Assembly: GCA_016927175.1 (NCBI GenBank)
Contig: JAFGNC010000165.1
Span: 1 to 14,273 of the forward strand
Direction: 5' to 3'
DNA length: 14,273 nt
DNA from: Gammaproteobacteria bacterium
GTDB taxonomy: Bacteria > Pseudomonadota > Gammaproteobacteria > Steroidobacterales > Rariloculaceae
Part shown: one piece after another, positions 7,670-14,273 of the stretch
Numbering within the stretch: position 1 is the first letter of the stretch
Layout: each line of letters starts with the position of its first letter
Translations under genes and position numbers: made by a program
The notes under the pieces: generated by a model
Databases searched by the model: none
What the model was told of the DNA's origin: nothing
The model's input: the letters and a program-made list of their open reading frames with translations, nothing else

Positions 7670-9033
7670 GGCGACCCCTCCCTGCCGGAAGGCTCCTCGA
7701 GCGCATCCACCAGACGGTCGAGTCCCATGCCGCGCGACGCCTTGACCAGCACCGTCGTATCGGCGCCGAGCATCGGCGTGACGGTCCCGACGGCGGCGTC
7801 GATGTCGTCGCAGACTTCGGCAGGGTCGCCGTACGCCGCGGCCGCTTCGCGCGCGAGCTTACCCACCGCGACCAGCACGTCGCAGCGCCCGCGCGCGTAC
7901 TCGCCGACTTCCCGATGCAGGGCCGCCGCGTCCGGCCCGAGCTCGAACATGTCGCCGAGCACGAAAATGCGGTGCCCTCCGAGCGCGGCGAGATAGTCGA
8001 GCGCCGCGCGCGCGGACGAAGGATTGGCGTTATAGCTGTCGTCGACGATCGTCGCGCCGATGCGGCCGCGCAGCGTGCGCATGCGGCCGTGCACGGCGGC
8101 CGCGCGCGCGAGGCCGGCGCCGATCTGCTCCGGGCCCGCGCCGACGGCGTAAGCGGCCGCGGCCGCGGCCAGCGCGTTCGCGACGTTCTGCCTGCCGAGC
8201 AGCGGCAGGTCGGCGGCGACGGTTTCGCCGTCGGGCAGGCGCAGCGTGAAGCTCGACCCGGCCGCGCCGAGTTTCGGCTCACCGACGACGGTCACATCGG
8301 CCTCGGCCGCGAAACCGAAAGTGATCACGTTCCCGCTGCGCGCGCGCGAGCGCCATTCCGGCACGAACCGATCGTCGGCGTTCAGCACGGCGGTGCCGGC
8401 ACGCGGCAGACGGTCGAGCAGCTCGCCCTTCGCCGCCGCGACGCCGGCGACGGAACCGAAGCCTTCGAGATGCGCGGCGCCGGCGTTCGTGATGACGCCG
8501 ACCGTCGGCTCGGCAAGACGGCCGAGGTAGTCGATTTCCCCGGCGTGATTCGCGCCGAGCTCGACGACTGCGATGTCGTGCTGATCCGTCAGCCGCATCA
8601 GCGTCAGCGGCACGCCGATGTCGTTGTTCAGGTTGCCCTGCGTGACGCAGACGCTGCGGCCGATGCCGACGATCGACGCCGTCAGCTCCTTTACCGTCGT
8701 CTTGCCGCTGCTGCCCGTGATCGCGATGACCGGGATGCGGAAGTTGCAGCGCCACGCGTTGGCCATCGTGCCGAGCGCGGCGCGCGTGTCCGGCACTTCG
8801 ACCTGCGGCAGCGGCGTCTGCGCCAGCGCCGAGACCAGCGCGCCCGCGGCGCCTTTGGCCGCGGCCTCCGCGACGAAGCGGTTGCCGTCGTGCCGCTCGC
8901 CGCGGATCGCGACGAACAGCGCCCCGGGCAGCAGGTCGCGAGTATCGGTGCCGACGACGCCGAAAGGCGCGTCGCCGCCGACCAGACGGCCGCGAACGGC
9001 TTCCGCGACACCGGCGAGCGTTCGCGGCATCAC
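7663..9033 (-). CDS. murF: UDP-N-acetylmuramoyl-tripeptide--D-alanyl-D-alanine ligase MurF
   Basis: Cytoplasmic ATP-dependent ligase that adds the D-Ala-D-Ala dipeptide to complete UDP-MurNAc-pentapeptide, the substrate of MraY encoded just downstream. The product is 456 aa, the family's usual length. Seen are the N-terminal uridine-binding region with [20 protein letters not shown] (28-47), the P-loop [13 protein letters not shown] (105-117), [15 protein letters not shown] (134-148), [12 protein letters not shown] (157-168), [13 protein letters not shown] (182-194), HGRMRTLRG (315-323), [10 protein letters not shown] (331-340) and GDMFELG (360-366). The start may be GTG at 9033, giving a GTGA overlap with the murE stop and with GGAG seven bases upstream, or the adjacent ATG at 9030. 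They differ by one residue. No ddl gene for making D-Ala-D-Ala is in the window. Confidence 0.97.
   Translation of the reverse strand: MMPRTLAGVAEAVRGRLVGGDAPFGVVGTDTRDLLPGALFVAIRGERHDGNRFVAEAAAKGAAGALVSALAQTPLPQVEVPDTRAALGTMANAWRCNFRIPVIAITGSSGKTTVKELTASIVGIGRSVCVTQGNLNNDIGVPLTLMRLTDQHDIAVVELGANHAGEIDYLGRLAEPTVGVITNAGAAHLEGFGSVAGVAAAKGELLDRLPRAGTAVLNADDRFVPEWRSRARSGNVITFGFAAEADVTVVGEPKLGAAGSSFTLRLPDGETVAADLPLLGRQNVANALAAAAAAYAVGAGPEQIGAGLARAAAVHGRMRTLRGRIGATIVDDSYNANPSSARAALDYLAALGGHRIFVLGDMFELGPDAAALHREVGEYARGRCDVLVAVGKLAREAAAAYGDPAEVCDDIDAAVGTVTPMLGADTTVLVKASRGMGLDRLVDALEEPSGREGSPC
7677..7683 (-). promoter_or_regulatory. Strong Shine-Dalgarno sequence of mraY
   Basis: AGGGAGG on the minus strand ends seven bases before the GTG at 7669. 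It lies inside the last codons of murF. It is among the best ribosome-binding sequences in the window and decides the GTG start over the ATG two codons later. Confidence 0.7.
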
Positions 9034-10622
9034 GGCCGTGCTCCGAGCGCCGCGCGGGCGACCGCGCGGTCGTCGAACGGCGCGGCGACGCCGCCCGCGA
9101 GCTGCGTCGTCTCGTGCCCCTTGCCGGCGATCAGCACGACGTCACCAGGCCTTGCGGCGTGCACGGCGAATTCGATCGCGCGGCGGCGGTCGTGCTCGAC
9201 TACGACGTGAGGATGTGCGGCAGTGCCGGCGAGGACGTCCTCGACGATCCTGTGCGGATCCTCGCTGCGCGGGTTGTCGTCGGTCACGACGACGTGCTCG
9301 GCGCGAGCGGCGGCCGCGGCGCCCATCAGCGGCCGCTTGCCGCGGTCCCGGTCGCCGCCGCAGCCGAACACGCACCACAGCTCGCCGCCGGCCGCCACCG
9401 CCCGCAGCGCGTCGAGCGAGCGCACGAGCCCGTCGGGCGTATGGGCGTAGTCGACGACGACCCACGGCGCAGGCGTTTTCGGCTCGCCCGCCGTCGCCCG
9501 GAGCGCCGGACGCTCGCCGGTCGGGGCGCTCACGCTGCGGGCGCGCCCCGCACCCGCCTCTTCGCGGCGCGCGTTGACCACCTCGAGGCGACCTGGCGGC
9601 GGCGCCGCGAGCGCGAGCGCGGCGCAGGCTTCCTCGAGCGGCACGTGCCACGCGAGCAGCACGCCGAGCGCGACCAGCAGATTCTCCGCGTTGAAGCCGC
9701 CCACCAGCGGCGACGCGAGCCGGGCCTGGCCGTAACGGCCGGCGATCGCGAGCTCGAGGCCCGCGAGTCCGCGCGCGCTCACTTCGGCCCGAAGGTCGGC
9801 ACCTTCCGCCGCGGCGCCCGTCGCGCACGCGACGCGAATCGGCTCGACCGACGGCGGCAGCCGACGGGCGAGCTGCGCGCCGAAAGGATCGGCGACATTC
9901 AGCACGGCCCGCCGCAGCCCATGGCGGCCGAACAGGCTGGCTTTTGCGCGGCCGTATGCGCCGAGGTCCCCATGCTCGTCCAGGTGGTCGCGCGTCAGGT
10001 TCGTGAACGCGGCCGTCTCGAGCGCGAGGCCGGCGATGCGGTCCTGCGACAGCGCATGCGAGGAAACCTCGAGCGCGGCATGCGGCGCACCGAGCGCGAT
10101 GAGCTCTCGGTGCAGCGTGAAGGTATCGGGCGTCGTCAGCGCGTGCGGCACGAGCCGCGGCGGCACGCCGTACCCGAGCGTGCCGACGTAGCCGCAGCTC
10201 TCGCCGCGCGACGTCATGGCCTGCGCGAGCAGATAGGCGACGGTCGTCTTGCCGTTCGTGCCCGTCACGCCGCAGAGCGCCGGCGAGCCGAGCGCCGGAC
10301 CGTAGAGTCTGCGAGCCAGCTCGCCGAGCCGGCGCTTCAGATCCGGCACCGCGATGCAGCGAGACGCCGGCACGGCCGGCACCGCGTCGCCGACGGCGGG
10401 CGGCTCGAAGAGCACGACGGGCGCGCCGCGCGCGACCGCGTCGGCGGCGTGACGCAGCCCGTGCTCGCGCCCGCCCTGCACCGCGACGAACGCGGCACCC
10501 GGCCGCGCCTCGCGGCTGTCGAGCACGAGGTCGGCGATCCGCGTAGCGTGGTGCCCGCCCGCGGCCGCGCCGAGCAGCTCGCCCAGCGTCAGCGTCCGAT
10601 CGTTCGTCGGGGCGGCCATCAT
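9030..10622 (-). CDS. murE: UDP-MurNAc-L-Ala-D-Glu--2,6-diaminopimelate ligase MurE
   Basis: Cytoplasmic ATP-dependent ligase adding the third stem residue. DNPR at 449-452 is the meso-diaminopimelate signature, so DAP and not Lys is the likely substrate. The 530-aa product is longer than E. coli MurE (about 495 aa). Motifs: P-loop VTGTNGKTT (119-127), TTPDTF (163-168), LEVSSHALSQDR (184-195), FTNLTRDHLDEHGD (206-219), Lys227, the position of the usually carbamylated lysine, DYAHTPD (391-397), CGGDRDRGKRPLMG (421-434) and GKGHE (500-504). The extra length is mainly an Arg-, Ala- and Pro-rich segment at about 352-386, between RLEVVNA and WVVVDYAHTPD, where other MurE proteins have only a short loop. 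The start is ATG at 10622, giving an ATGA overlap with ftsI; the next codon is also ATG. Confidence 0.96.
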   Translation of the reverse strand: MMAAPTNDRTLTLGELLGAAAGGHHATRIADLVLDSREARPGAAFVAVQGGREHGLRHAADAVARGAPVVLFEPPAVGDAVPAVPASRCIAVPDLKRRLGELARRLYGPALGSPALCGVTGTNGKTTVAYLLAQAMTSRGESCGYVGTLGYGVPPRLVPHALTTPDTFTLHRELIALGAPHAALEVSSHALSQDRIAGLALETAAFTNLTRDHLDEHGDLGAYGRAKASLFGRHGLRRAVLNVADPFGAQLARRLPPSVEPIRVACATGAAAEGADLRAEVSARGLAGLELAIAGRYGQARLASPLVGGFNAENLLVALGVLLAWHVPLEEACAALALAAPPPGRLEVVNARREEAGAGRARSVSAPTGERPALRATAGEPKTPAPWVVVDYAHTPDGLVRSLDALRAVAAGGELWCVFGCGGDRDRGKRPLMGAAAAARAEHVVVTDDNPRSEDPHRIVEDVLAGTAAHPHVVVEHDRRRAIEFAVHAARPGDVVLIAGKGHETTQLAGGVAAPFDDRAVARAALGARP

Positions 10623-12397
10623 CTCGTCGAAACCTCGGCTCGCGCCGCCGCGGACAGCGACGGCGGAACCGTCCGATCCAGCGGATCGAGAATCGTCAGC
10701 GGCGGTTCCGGCAGCGCGTCGGGCGGCACGGCCAGCAGCCGCAGGGCGCCGGAAACGATCCGCGAGAAAACCGGCGCCGCAACGTCGCCGCCGTAGTAGG
10801 CGCCGCCCTGCGGCTCGTCGATGACGATGACGGCGACGAGCCGCGGGTCGGTCGCGGGCGCGACGCCCGCGAACACGGCCGTGTACCGGTTCTTCGAGTA
10901 GCCACCGGCGCTCGATTTCCAGGCCGTCCCGGTCTTGCCGGCGATGCGGTAGTTGCGGACCGCCGCCTGCTGGCCCGTACCCTCGGGCGACACGACGGCT
11001 TCCATCATTCGAAGCATCGCGGCCGCTGTTTGTTCCGTGACCGCCTGCTCGCCCCGCGGCGGCTCCGACAAAGCGAGCAGGGACACCGGCCGCAGCATGC
11101 CGCCGCCGGCGAGCGCCGCGTACGCGCGCGCGAGCTGCAGCGTCGTGACGGAAAGGCCGTAGCCGTAAGACATCGTCGCCTGCTCGACCGGCCGCCAGCG
11201 CCGGAAGTCGTGCAGCACGCCGGCGGACTCCCCGGGGAAGCCGCTTTCCGTGAGCCTGCCGATGCCGAAGCTCGACAGGACCTCCCACATGCGCTCGGGC
11301 TCCATCTCGAGCGCGATCTTGCCGGTGCCGACGTTGCTCGACTTGGCGAGCACCGTGGTCATCGTCACGGCGCCCAGATCGTCGTGGTCCTCCGTCACGA
11401 TGCGCGAGCCGACCTTCAGGTAGCCGGGCGACGTGTCGATGATCGACGACGGCCGGTAGAGGCCGTACTCGAGCGCGGCGGCCAGCGCGAACGGCTTGAA
11501 GCTCGAGCCGGGCTCGAAGATGTCCGTCACGGCGCGATTGCGATACCGCGCGACCTCGAACTGCGTGCGGTCGTTCGGGTTGTAGGCGGGCTGGTTGACC
11601 ATCGCCAGCACTTCACCGGTCGCGGGGTCCAGCAGCACGGCGGAGCCGGACTTCGCGTTCGTTTCGGACACCGCCGCCTTCAGCTCGCGATAGGCGAGAT
11701 ACTGCAGCCGCAGATCGAGGCTGGTCCGCAGCGTGCGGCCCGGCCTCGACTCCCGGATCAGCTCGACGTCGCCGATGGTCCGGCCGAGCCGGTCCTGCAG
11801 AATGCGCTTGCTGCCGGGCTCGCCCGCGAGCCAGTGATCGAACGCGAGCTCGAGCCCTTCCTGACCGACGTCATCGACGTCTGTGAAACCGACGACGTGA
11901 CCGACGACCTCGCCGGCCGGATAGTACCGGCGGTACTCGCGCACGGCGCTGACGCCCGGAATGCTCAGGCCGAGCACGTTGGCCGACTGCGCCGGCGGCA
12001 AGTGCCTTCGCAGATAGACGAACTCGCGGTTCAGATTGCTCGTGATGCGCCGCGCGAGCCATTCACCATCGACGCCGAGCGCGCCGGCCAGCTCCGGCAG
12101 CCGATCGAGCGAGGACTTCATGTCCTTCGGATTCGCCCAGATGCTGTCGACCGGCGTGCTGACCGCGAGCGGCTCACCGTGACGATCCGTGATCAGCCCC
12201 CGATGGGCCGCGATCTGCACCGTGCGCAGGTGGCGGTTGTCGCCCTGCTCGGCCAGAAAATCCTGGCTGACCAGCTGCAGGTACAGCACGCGGCCCTCGA
12301 GCGCCGCGGCCGCGAGACCGAGCGCGAGCAGCAGCACGACGCCGCGCCAGCGGCCGGGCGCGACCTGCGCGGGGCGGTTGCGGCGTCTGCGGCTCAC
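10619..12397 (-). CDS. ftsI: Septum-specific transpeptidase PBP3 (FtsI)
   Basis: Class B penicillin-binding protein that crosslinks septal peptidoglycan in the periplasm, partner of FtsW. The product is 592 aa, near E. coli FtsI (588). Order of parts: basic cytoplasmic tail (1-18), one membrane anchor (about 19-34, GVVLLLALGLAAAAL), pedestal with HRGLITDRHGEPLAVSTPVD (65-84), EYRRYYPAGEVVGHVVG (154-170) and QDRLGR (201-206), then the transpeptidase domain. Catalytic motifs are SSFK (298-301, nucleophile Ser298), SSN (353-355) and KTG (488-490, in AGKTGTAWK). Near the end are GAYYGGDVAAPVF and a Pro-rich tail. The GTG at 12397 overlaps the ftsL stop as GTGA and has GGAG eight bases upstream. 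This start puts the positively charged tail directly before the anchor, as in the family. Confidence 0.97.
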   Translation of the reverse strand: MSRRRRNRPAQVAPGRWRGVVLLLALGLAAAALEGRVLYLQLVSQDFLAEQGDNRHLRTVQIAAHRGLITDRHGEPLAVSTPVDSIWANPKDMKSSLDRLPELAGALGVDGEWLARRITSNLNREFVYLRRHLPPAQSANVLGLSIPGVSAVREYRRYYPAGEVVGHVVGFTDVDDVGQEGLELAFDHWLAGEPGSKRILQDRLGRTIGDVELIRESRPGRTLRTSLDLRLQYLAYRELKAAVSETNAKSGSAVLLDPATGEVLAMVNQPAYNPNDRTQFEVARYRNRAVTDIFEPGSSFKPFALAAALEYGLYRPSSIIDTSPGYLKVGSRIVTEDHDDLGAVTMTTVLAKSSNVGTGKIALEMEPERMWEVLSSFGIGRLTESGFPGESAGVLHDFRRWRPVEQATMSYGYGLSVTTLQLARAYAALAGGGMLRPVSLLALSEPPRGEQAVTEQTAAAMLRMMEAVVSPEGTGQQAAVRNYRIAGKTGTAWKSSAGGYSKNRYTAVFAGVAPATDPRLVAVIVIDEPQGGAYYGGDVAAPVFSRIVSGALRLLAVPPDALPEPPLTILDPLDRTVPPSLSAAARAEVSTR

Positions 12398-12687
12398 CGC
12401 GGCGGCTCCGCGACGACGGATACCTGCTCCGCGGTCGGCACCTGAAGGTTCAGCCGCTCGCGCGCGATCGACTCGATCCGCGAATGCGTCGCCATCGTGC
12501 TCTGCTCGATCTGCAGGCGGCCCCAGTCGACCTGCAGCCGGTCCTGCTCGCGCTTGAGCTCCTCCAGCTCGACGAACAGCTGCCGCCCGTCGTGCTCGGC
12601 GCGGATCAGCCACAGCCCCGACACGGCGACGCCGACGGCAAGCAGGGCAGCCGCGGCGAGCTCCGACACCTTCACGCCGGCCGTCAT
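12394..12687 (-). CDS. ftsL: Cell division protein FtsL
   Basis: Small bitopic inner-membrane protein that forms a coiled-coil complex with FtsB and FtsQ and helps activate FtsW-FtsI. The product is 97 aa. It has a short cytoplasmic start (MTAGVKVSE), a transmembrane helix at about 10-28 (LAAAALLAVGVAVSGLWLI), and a long charged helix of about 31-82 with coiled-coil character (LFVELEELKREQDRLQVDW). It ends in the typical SRIESIARERLNLQVP (69-84) and a short tail. Sequence is weakly conserved in this family, so the call rests on topology, this C-terminal pattern and the position between rsmH and ftsI. The ATG at 12687 overlaps the rsmH stop as ATGA. Its own ribosome-binding sequence is weak, which suggests coupling. 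Confidence 0.92.
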   Translation of the reverse strand: MTAGVKVSELAAAALLAVGVAVSGLWLIRAEHDGRQLFVELEELKREQDRLQVDWGRLQIEQSTMATHSRIESIARERLNLQVPTAEQVSVVAEPPR

Positions 12688-13634
12688 GCCGCACCGCCCG
12701 GCGAAAGCTTTTCCGCGACCCGCAGCCGCGCGCTGCGGGCGCGCGGATTGCGCGCGACTTCCTGCTCCGACGGGCGGATCAGGCGGCCGCAAAGGCGCAG
12801 CGTCGGCCGCGCCTCCGGCGGCATGTGCGGCAGCCCCGCGTAGCGCGGATCGCCGCGCGACTCGCGCGCGAAGAAGCGTTTGACGATGCGGTCCTCGAGA
12901 GAATGGAAGCTGATCACCGCGACGCGGCCGCCCGGCGCGAGCAGCGCGGCGGCTTCGGCGAGCCCCTTCTCGAGAGCCGCGAGCTCGCGGTTCACGACGA
13001 TGCGCAGCGCCTGGAAGACGCGGGTCGCCGGGTGGATCTTGCGCTTGCCGCGGCCGGCCCCGGCCGCGACCACGTCGGCAAGCCGGGCCGTGGTCGTGAT
13101 CGGCTCGCGGGCGCGCGCCCGGACGATGGCGCCCGCGATCTGCTTCGCGCGCGGCTCCTCGCCGTACTGCCTGAGCACGTGCGCGAGCTCGACCTCGCTG
13201 ACGGCCGCGAGCCAGTCTGCGGCCGACTGCCCGGTGGTCGGGTCCATCCGCATGTCGAGCGGGCCCTCCCGCGAGAAGCTGAAGCCGCGGGCAGGCTCGT
13301 CGATCTGCGGAGACGAGACGCCGAGGTCGAACAGCACGCCGTTCAGCGGCGCGGAGCCGAGCCAGGGGCGCACGACGGCGTCGAAGTCCTCGAATCCTGC
13401 GTGGGTTATCGAAAACCGCGGCTCGCCGCCGAAACGTTGCCGTCCCGCCGCTACTGCTTCCGGATCTTTGTCCAATGCGAGCAAACGCCCCTGTCCGCCT
13501 AGTCGCTCGAGAATCTTTGCGCTGTGCCCCCCTCGCCCATACGTCGCGTCGACGTAATGGCCGTCAGCCACTACCCCCAGGCCGCCGAGCGCTTCTTCCA
13601 CCAGCACGGGCTGATGTTGGCGTTCTTCGCTCAA
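12684..13634 (-). CDS. rsmH: 16S rRNA (cytosine-1402-N4)-methyltransferase RsmH
   Basis: S-adenosylmethionine-dependent enzyme that methylates N4 of C1402 in the ribosomal P site, formerly called MraW. The product is 316 aa, normal for the family. Motifs: HQPVLVEEAL (7-16), SAM-binding DATYGRGGHS (29-38), LLALDKDPEAV (51-61), FDLGVSSPQID (102-112), GPLDMRMDP (124-132), HPATRVFQALRIVVNRE (201-217), ISFHSLEDRIVKRFF (241-255) and NPRARSARLRVAEK (296-309). The start is TTG at 13634. An in-frame TAG lies two codons upstream and the conserved HQPVLVEE begins six codons later, so no ATG or GTG can serve. No convincing Shine-Dalgarno sequence precedes it, and the gap after mraZ is only 13 bp. Reinitiation after mraZ is the likely mode of translation. 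Confidence 0.97.
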   Translation of the reverse strand: MSEERQHQPVLVEEALGGLGVVADGHYVDATYGRGGHSAKILERLGGQGRLLALDKDPEAVAAGRQRFGGEPRFSITHAGFEDFDAVVRPWLGSAPLNGVLFDLGVSSPQIDEPARGFSFSREGPLDMRMDPTTGQSAADWLAAVSEVELAHVLRQYGEEPRAKQIAGAIVRARAREPITTTARLADVVAAGAGRGKRKIHPATRVFQALRIVVNRELAALEKGLAEAAALLAPGGRVAVISFHSLEDRIVKRFFARESRGDPRYAGLPHMPPEARPTLRLCGRLIRPSEQEVARNPRARSARLRVAEKLSPGGAA

Positions 13635-13647
13635 ACGCTACGGCGCT

Positions 13648-14100
13648 CTATAGAGACAGCGATTCAAGTTCTTGAGGCAAACCCTGCTCGCCCTCCTCCG
13701 CGGCGAGCCACTCATCCCTGCGCGTGTTCCACCGTTCTTCATCCCACAGCTCGAACTTGTTGCCCTGGCCGATCAGCATGGCCTGACGATCGAGCCCCGC
13801 GAAGTCGCGCAGCTCTCGAGGCACCAGAATGCGACCGTGGCCGTCCATGTCCAGCTCCGTGGCATATCCGACCATCAGACGCTGGAGACGCCTCGCCTGC
13901 GGATTCAGCGAGGGCAAACGAACGAGCTTCCGCTCAATTTCTTCCCAGTCCGGGAGCGGGTAGATCAGCAGGCAGTGATCGAAATCGACCGTCGCAACGA
14001 GGTGACCGTCCGCGCGGCTGGTGATGCGCTCGCGATAGCGGCTGGGGATCGCCAGCCGACCCTTCGCATCCAAGGCAACTTTCGAGGCTCCGCGAAACAT
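13648..14100 (-). CDS. mraZ: Transcriptional regulator MraZ
   Basis: DNA-binding protein of the AbrB-like fold that forms rings and represses its own dcw operon in characterised bacteria. The 150-aa product has two tandem MraZ half-domains, each with the DxxxR signature: DAKGRLAIPSRYR (11-23) and DGHGRILVPRELRDF (86-100). Other family features are FDHCLLIYPLPDWEEIE (40-56), LQRLMVGYATELDMD (72-86) and GQGNKFELWDEERW (111-124). The start is ATG at 14100, giving MFRGASKVALD, the usual N-terminus. A GTG ten codons upstream would add residues that are not typical and would leave almost no leader. The Shine-Dalgarno sequence is poor. Operator boxes lie immediately upstream, which fits autoregulation. 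Confidence 0.97.
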   Translation of the reverse strand: MFRGASKVALDAKGRLAIPSRYRERITSRADGHLVATVDFDHCLLIYPLPDWEEIERKLVRLPSLNPQARRLQRLMVGYATELDMDGHGRILVPRELRDFAGLDRQAMLIGQGNKFELWDEERWNTRRDEWLAAEEGEQGLPQELESLSL

Positions 14101-14115
14101 CGGACGACCGGCCGG

Positions 14116-14171
14116 CCCATTCCTGCCCACTTTCTACCACTTTCTGACACTATGGGACACGGCCTGCCCAC
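14116..14171 (-). promoter_or_regulatory. MraZ operator: ladder of GTGGG-type boxes
   Basis: On the minus strand pentamers occur every 10 bases: GTGTC (14160-14156), GTGTC (14150-14146), GTGGT (14140-14136), GTGGG (14130-14126) and ATGGG (14120-14116). A further GTGGG sits at 14171-14167, 11 bases from the first of these. Two of the spacers are the same AGAAA. Known MraZ sites are direct repeats of TGGG- or GTG-containing boxes at one helical turn, so this fits binding by the ring-shaped MraZ. The boxes cover the spacer and -10 of the promoter and the first transcribed bases, as expected for repression. The GTGTC boxes are weaker matches. Confidence 0.8.
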
Positions 14172-14177
14172 TGTCAA
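14149..14177 (-). promoter_or_regulatory. Predicted sigma70 promoter of the dcw cluster (Pmra)
   Basis: A perfect -35 hexamer TTGACA (14177-14172), a 17-base spacer and the -10 hexamer CATAGT (14154-14149, four of six consensus bases) lie upstream of mraZ. Transcription would start near 14142, giving a leader of about 42 bases before the mraZ ATG. It is the only promoter I can support, and all thirteen genes could be read from it. The start site is predicted, not measured. Confidence 0.75.
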
Positions 14178-14273
14178 CCGAGTGCGCACGCTTTTCTGCC
14201 GGAGCGACAGAAGGTTAGGTCCTACCGTTCGTTCAGAGCCTCGTTGCCGGAGCGAAACCCGAGACTTGCTGGC
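14178..14273. other. Upstream non-coding stretch with short repeats
   Basis: No gene is visible in these 96 bases up to the window edge. TGCCGGAGCGA occurs twice on the plus strand (14197-14207 and 14245-14255). The first copy lies in a small hairpin, TTCTG/CAGAA at 14194-14198 and 14208-14212 with a nine-base loop. The near-palindrome TAGGTCCTA is at 14216-14224. In many relatives a divergent gene, often rsmI, starts beyond this point, but it is outside the window. Confidence 0.4.

Noticed and set aside
6476..7996. Plus-strand open frame of 506 codons opposite murD, mraY and murF
   Set aside because: It runs across gene junctions of the minus strand, has a low-complexity His/Asp/Arg-rich translation and no recognisable motif. 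It is a shadow frame.
9114..10796. Plus-strand open frame of 560 codons opposite murE and the end of ftsI
   Set aside because: It is antisense to the conserved MurE motifs and its composition follows codon positions of the opposite strand. I see no ribosome-binding site or family resemblance.
14101..14130. Earlier GTG start for mraZ at 14130
   Set aside because: It would add ten residues not typical of MraZ, and the codon lies within an operator box about 12 bases from the predicted transcript start. ATG at 14100 gives the standard N-terminus.
1..14273. A novel defence, mobile or biosynthetic system
   Set aside because: Every sizeable gene belongs to the known dcw cluster. Apart from the murC-murB spacer, the MurE insertion and the operator details, I see nothing that needs a new system.

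Overview
The window is a division and cell wall (dcw) cluster, read entirely from the minus strand. It runs from a promoter near the right edge to a gene cut by the left edge. Transcription order is mraZ, rsmH (mraW), ftsL, ftsI, murE, murF, mraY, murD, ftsW, murG, murC, murB, ftsQ (5' part only). Very high GC content, an E. coli-like MraY, a MurE with the meso-diaminopimelate motif DNPR, a short FtsL and the gene order all point to a high-GC Gammaproteobacterium or a close proteobacterial relative. I cannot name the genus from sequence alone.

Right end (14101-14273): a sigma70-type promoter (TTGACA, 17 bp, CATAGT) is overlaid by a ladder of GTGGG-like pentamers with about 10-bp pitch. This is the expected operator of MraZ, the repressor encoded first. 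Next come rsmH (16S rRNA methyltransferase, TTG start), ftsL and ftsI (divisome), then the Mur ligases E, F and D around mraY. ftsW (septal glycosyltransferase), murG (lipid II synthesis), murC, murB and ftsQ follow. Together the genes make UDP-MurNAc-pentapeptide, convert it to lipid II and polymerise and crosslink it at the septum, with FtsL and FtsQ as scaffold proteins. No ddl lies between murB and ftsQ, so D-Ala-D-Ala ligase must be encoded elsewhere.

Most adjacent genes share a 4-nt ATGA or GTGA stop/start overlap, implying translational coupling. The exceptions are mraZ/rsmH (13-bp gap), murF/mraY (7-nt overlap) and murC/murB. The murC/murB gap of 103 bp is the most unusual part of the window. 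It is bounded by two copies of an 18-bp sequence (17/18 identical), each containing a GTGA stop/start overlap, and it holds two hairpins. It looks like an insertion into an ancestral murC-murB GTGA overlap. A 36-codon mini-ORF starts at the old murB start signal and ends in a TGA that overlaps the present murB GTG, so coupling could still be relayed.

Other oddities are an approximately 35-residue low-complexity insertion in MurE, SYGRSS instead of the usual SYGGSS in FtsW, and a short sequence repeat in the MurB N-terminus. I see no plus-strand genes; the long plus-strand open frames are antisense shadows of high-GC coding sequence. I found no defence system, tRNA, rRNA, CRISPR array or transposase.
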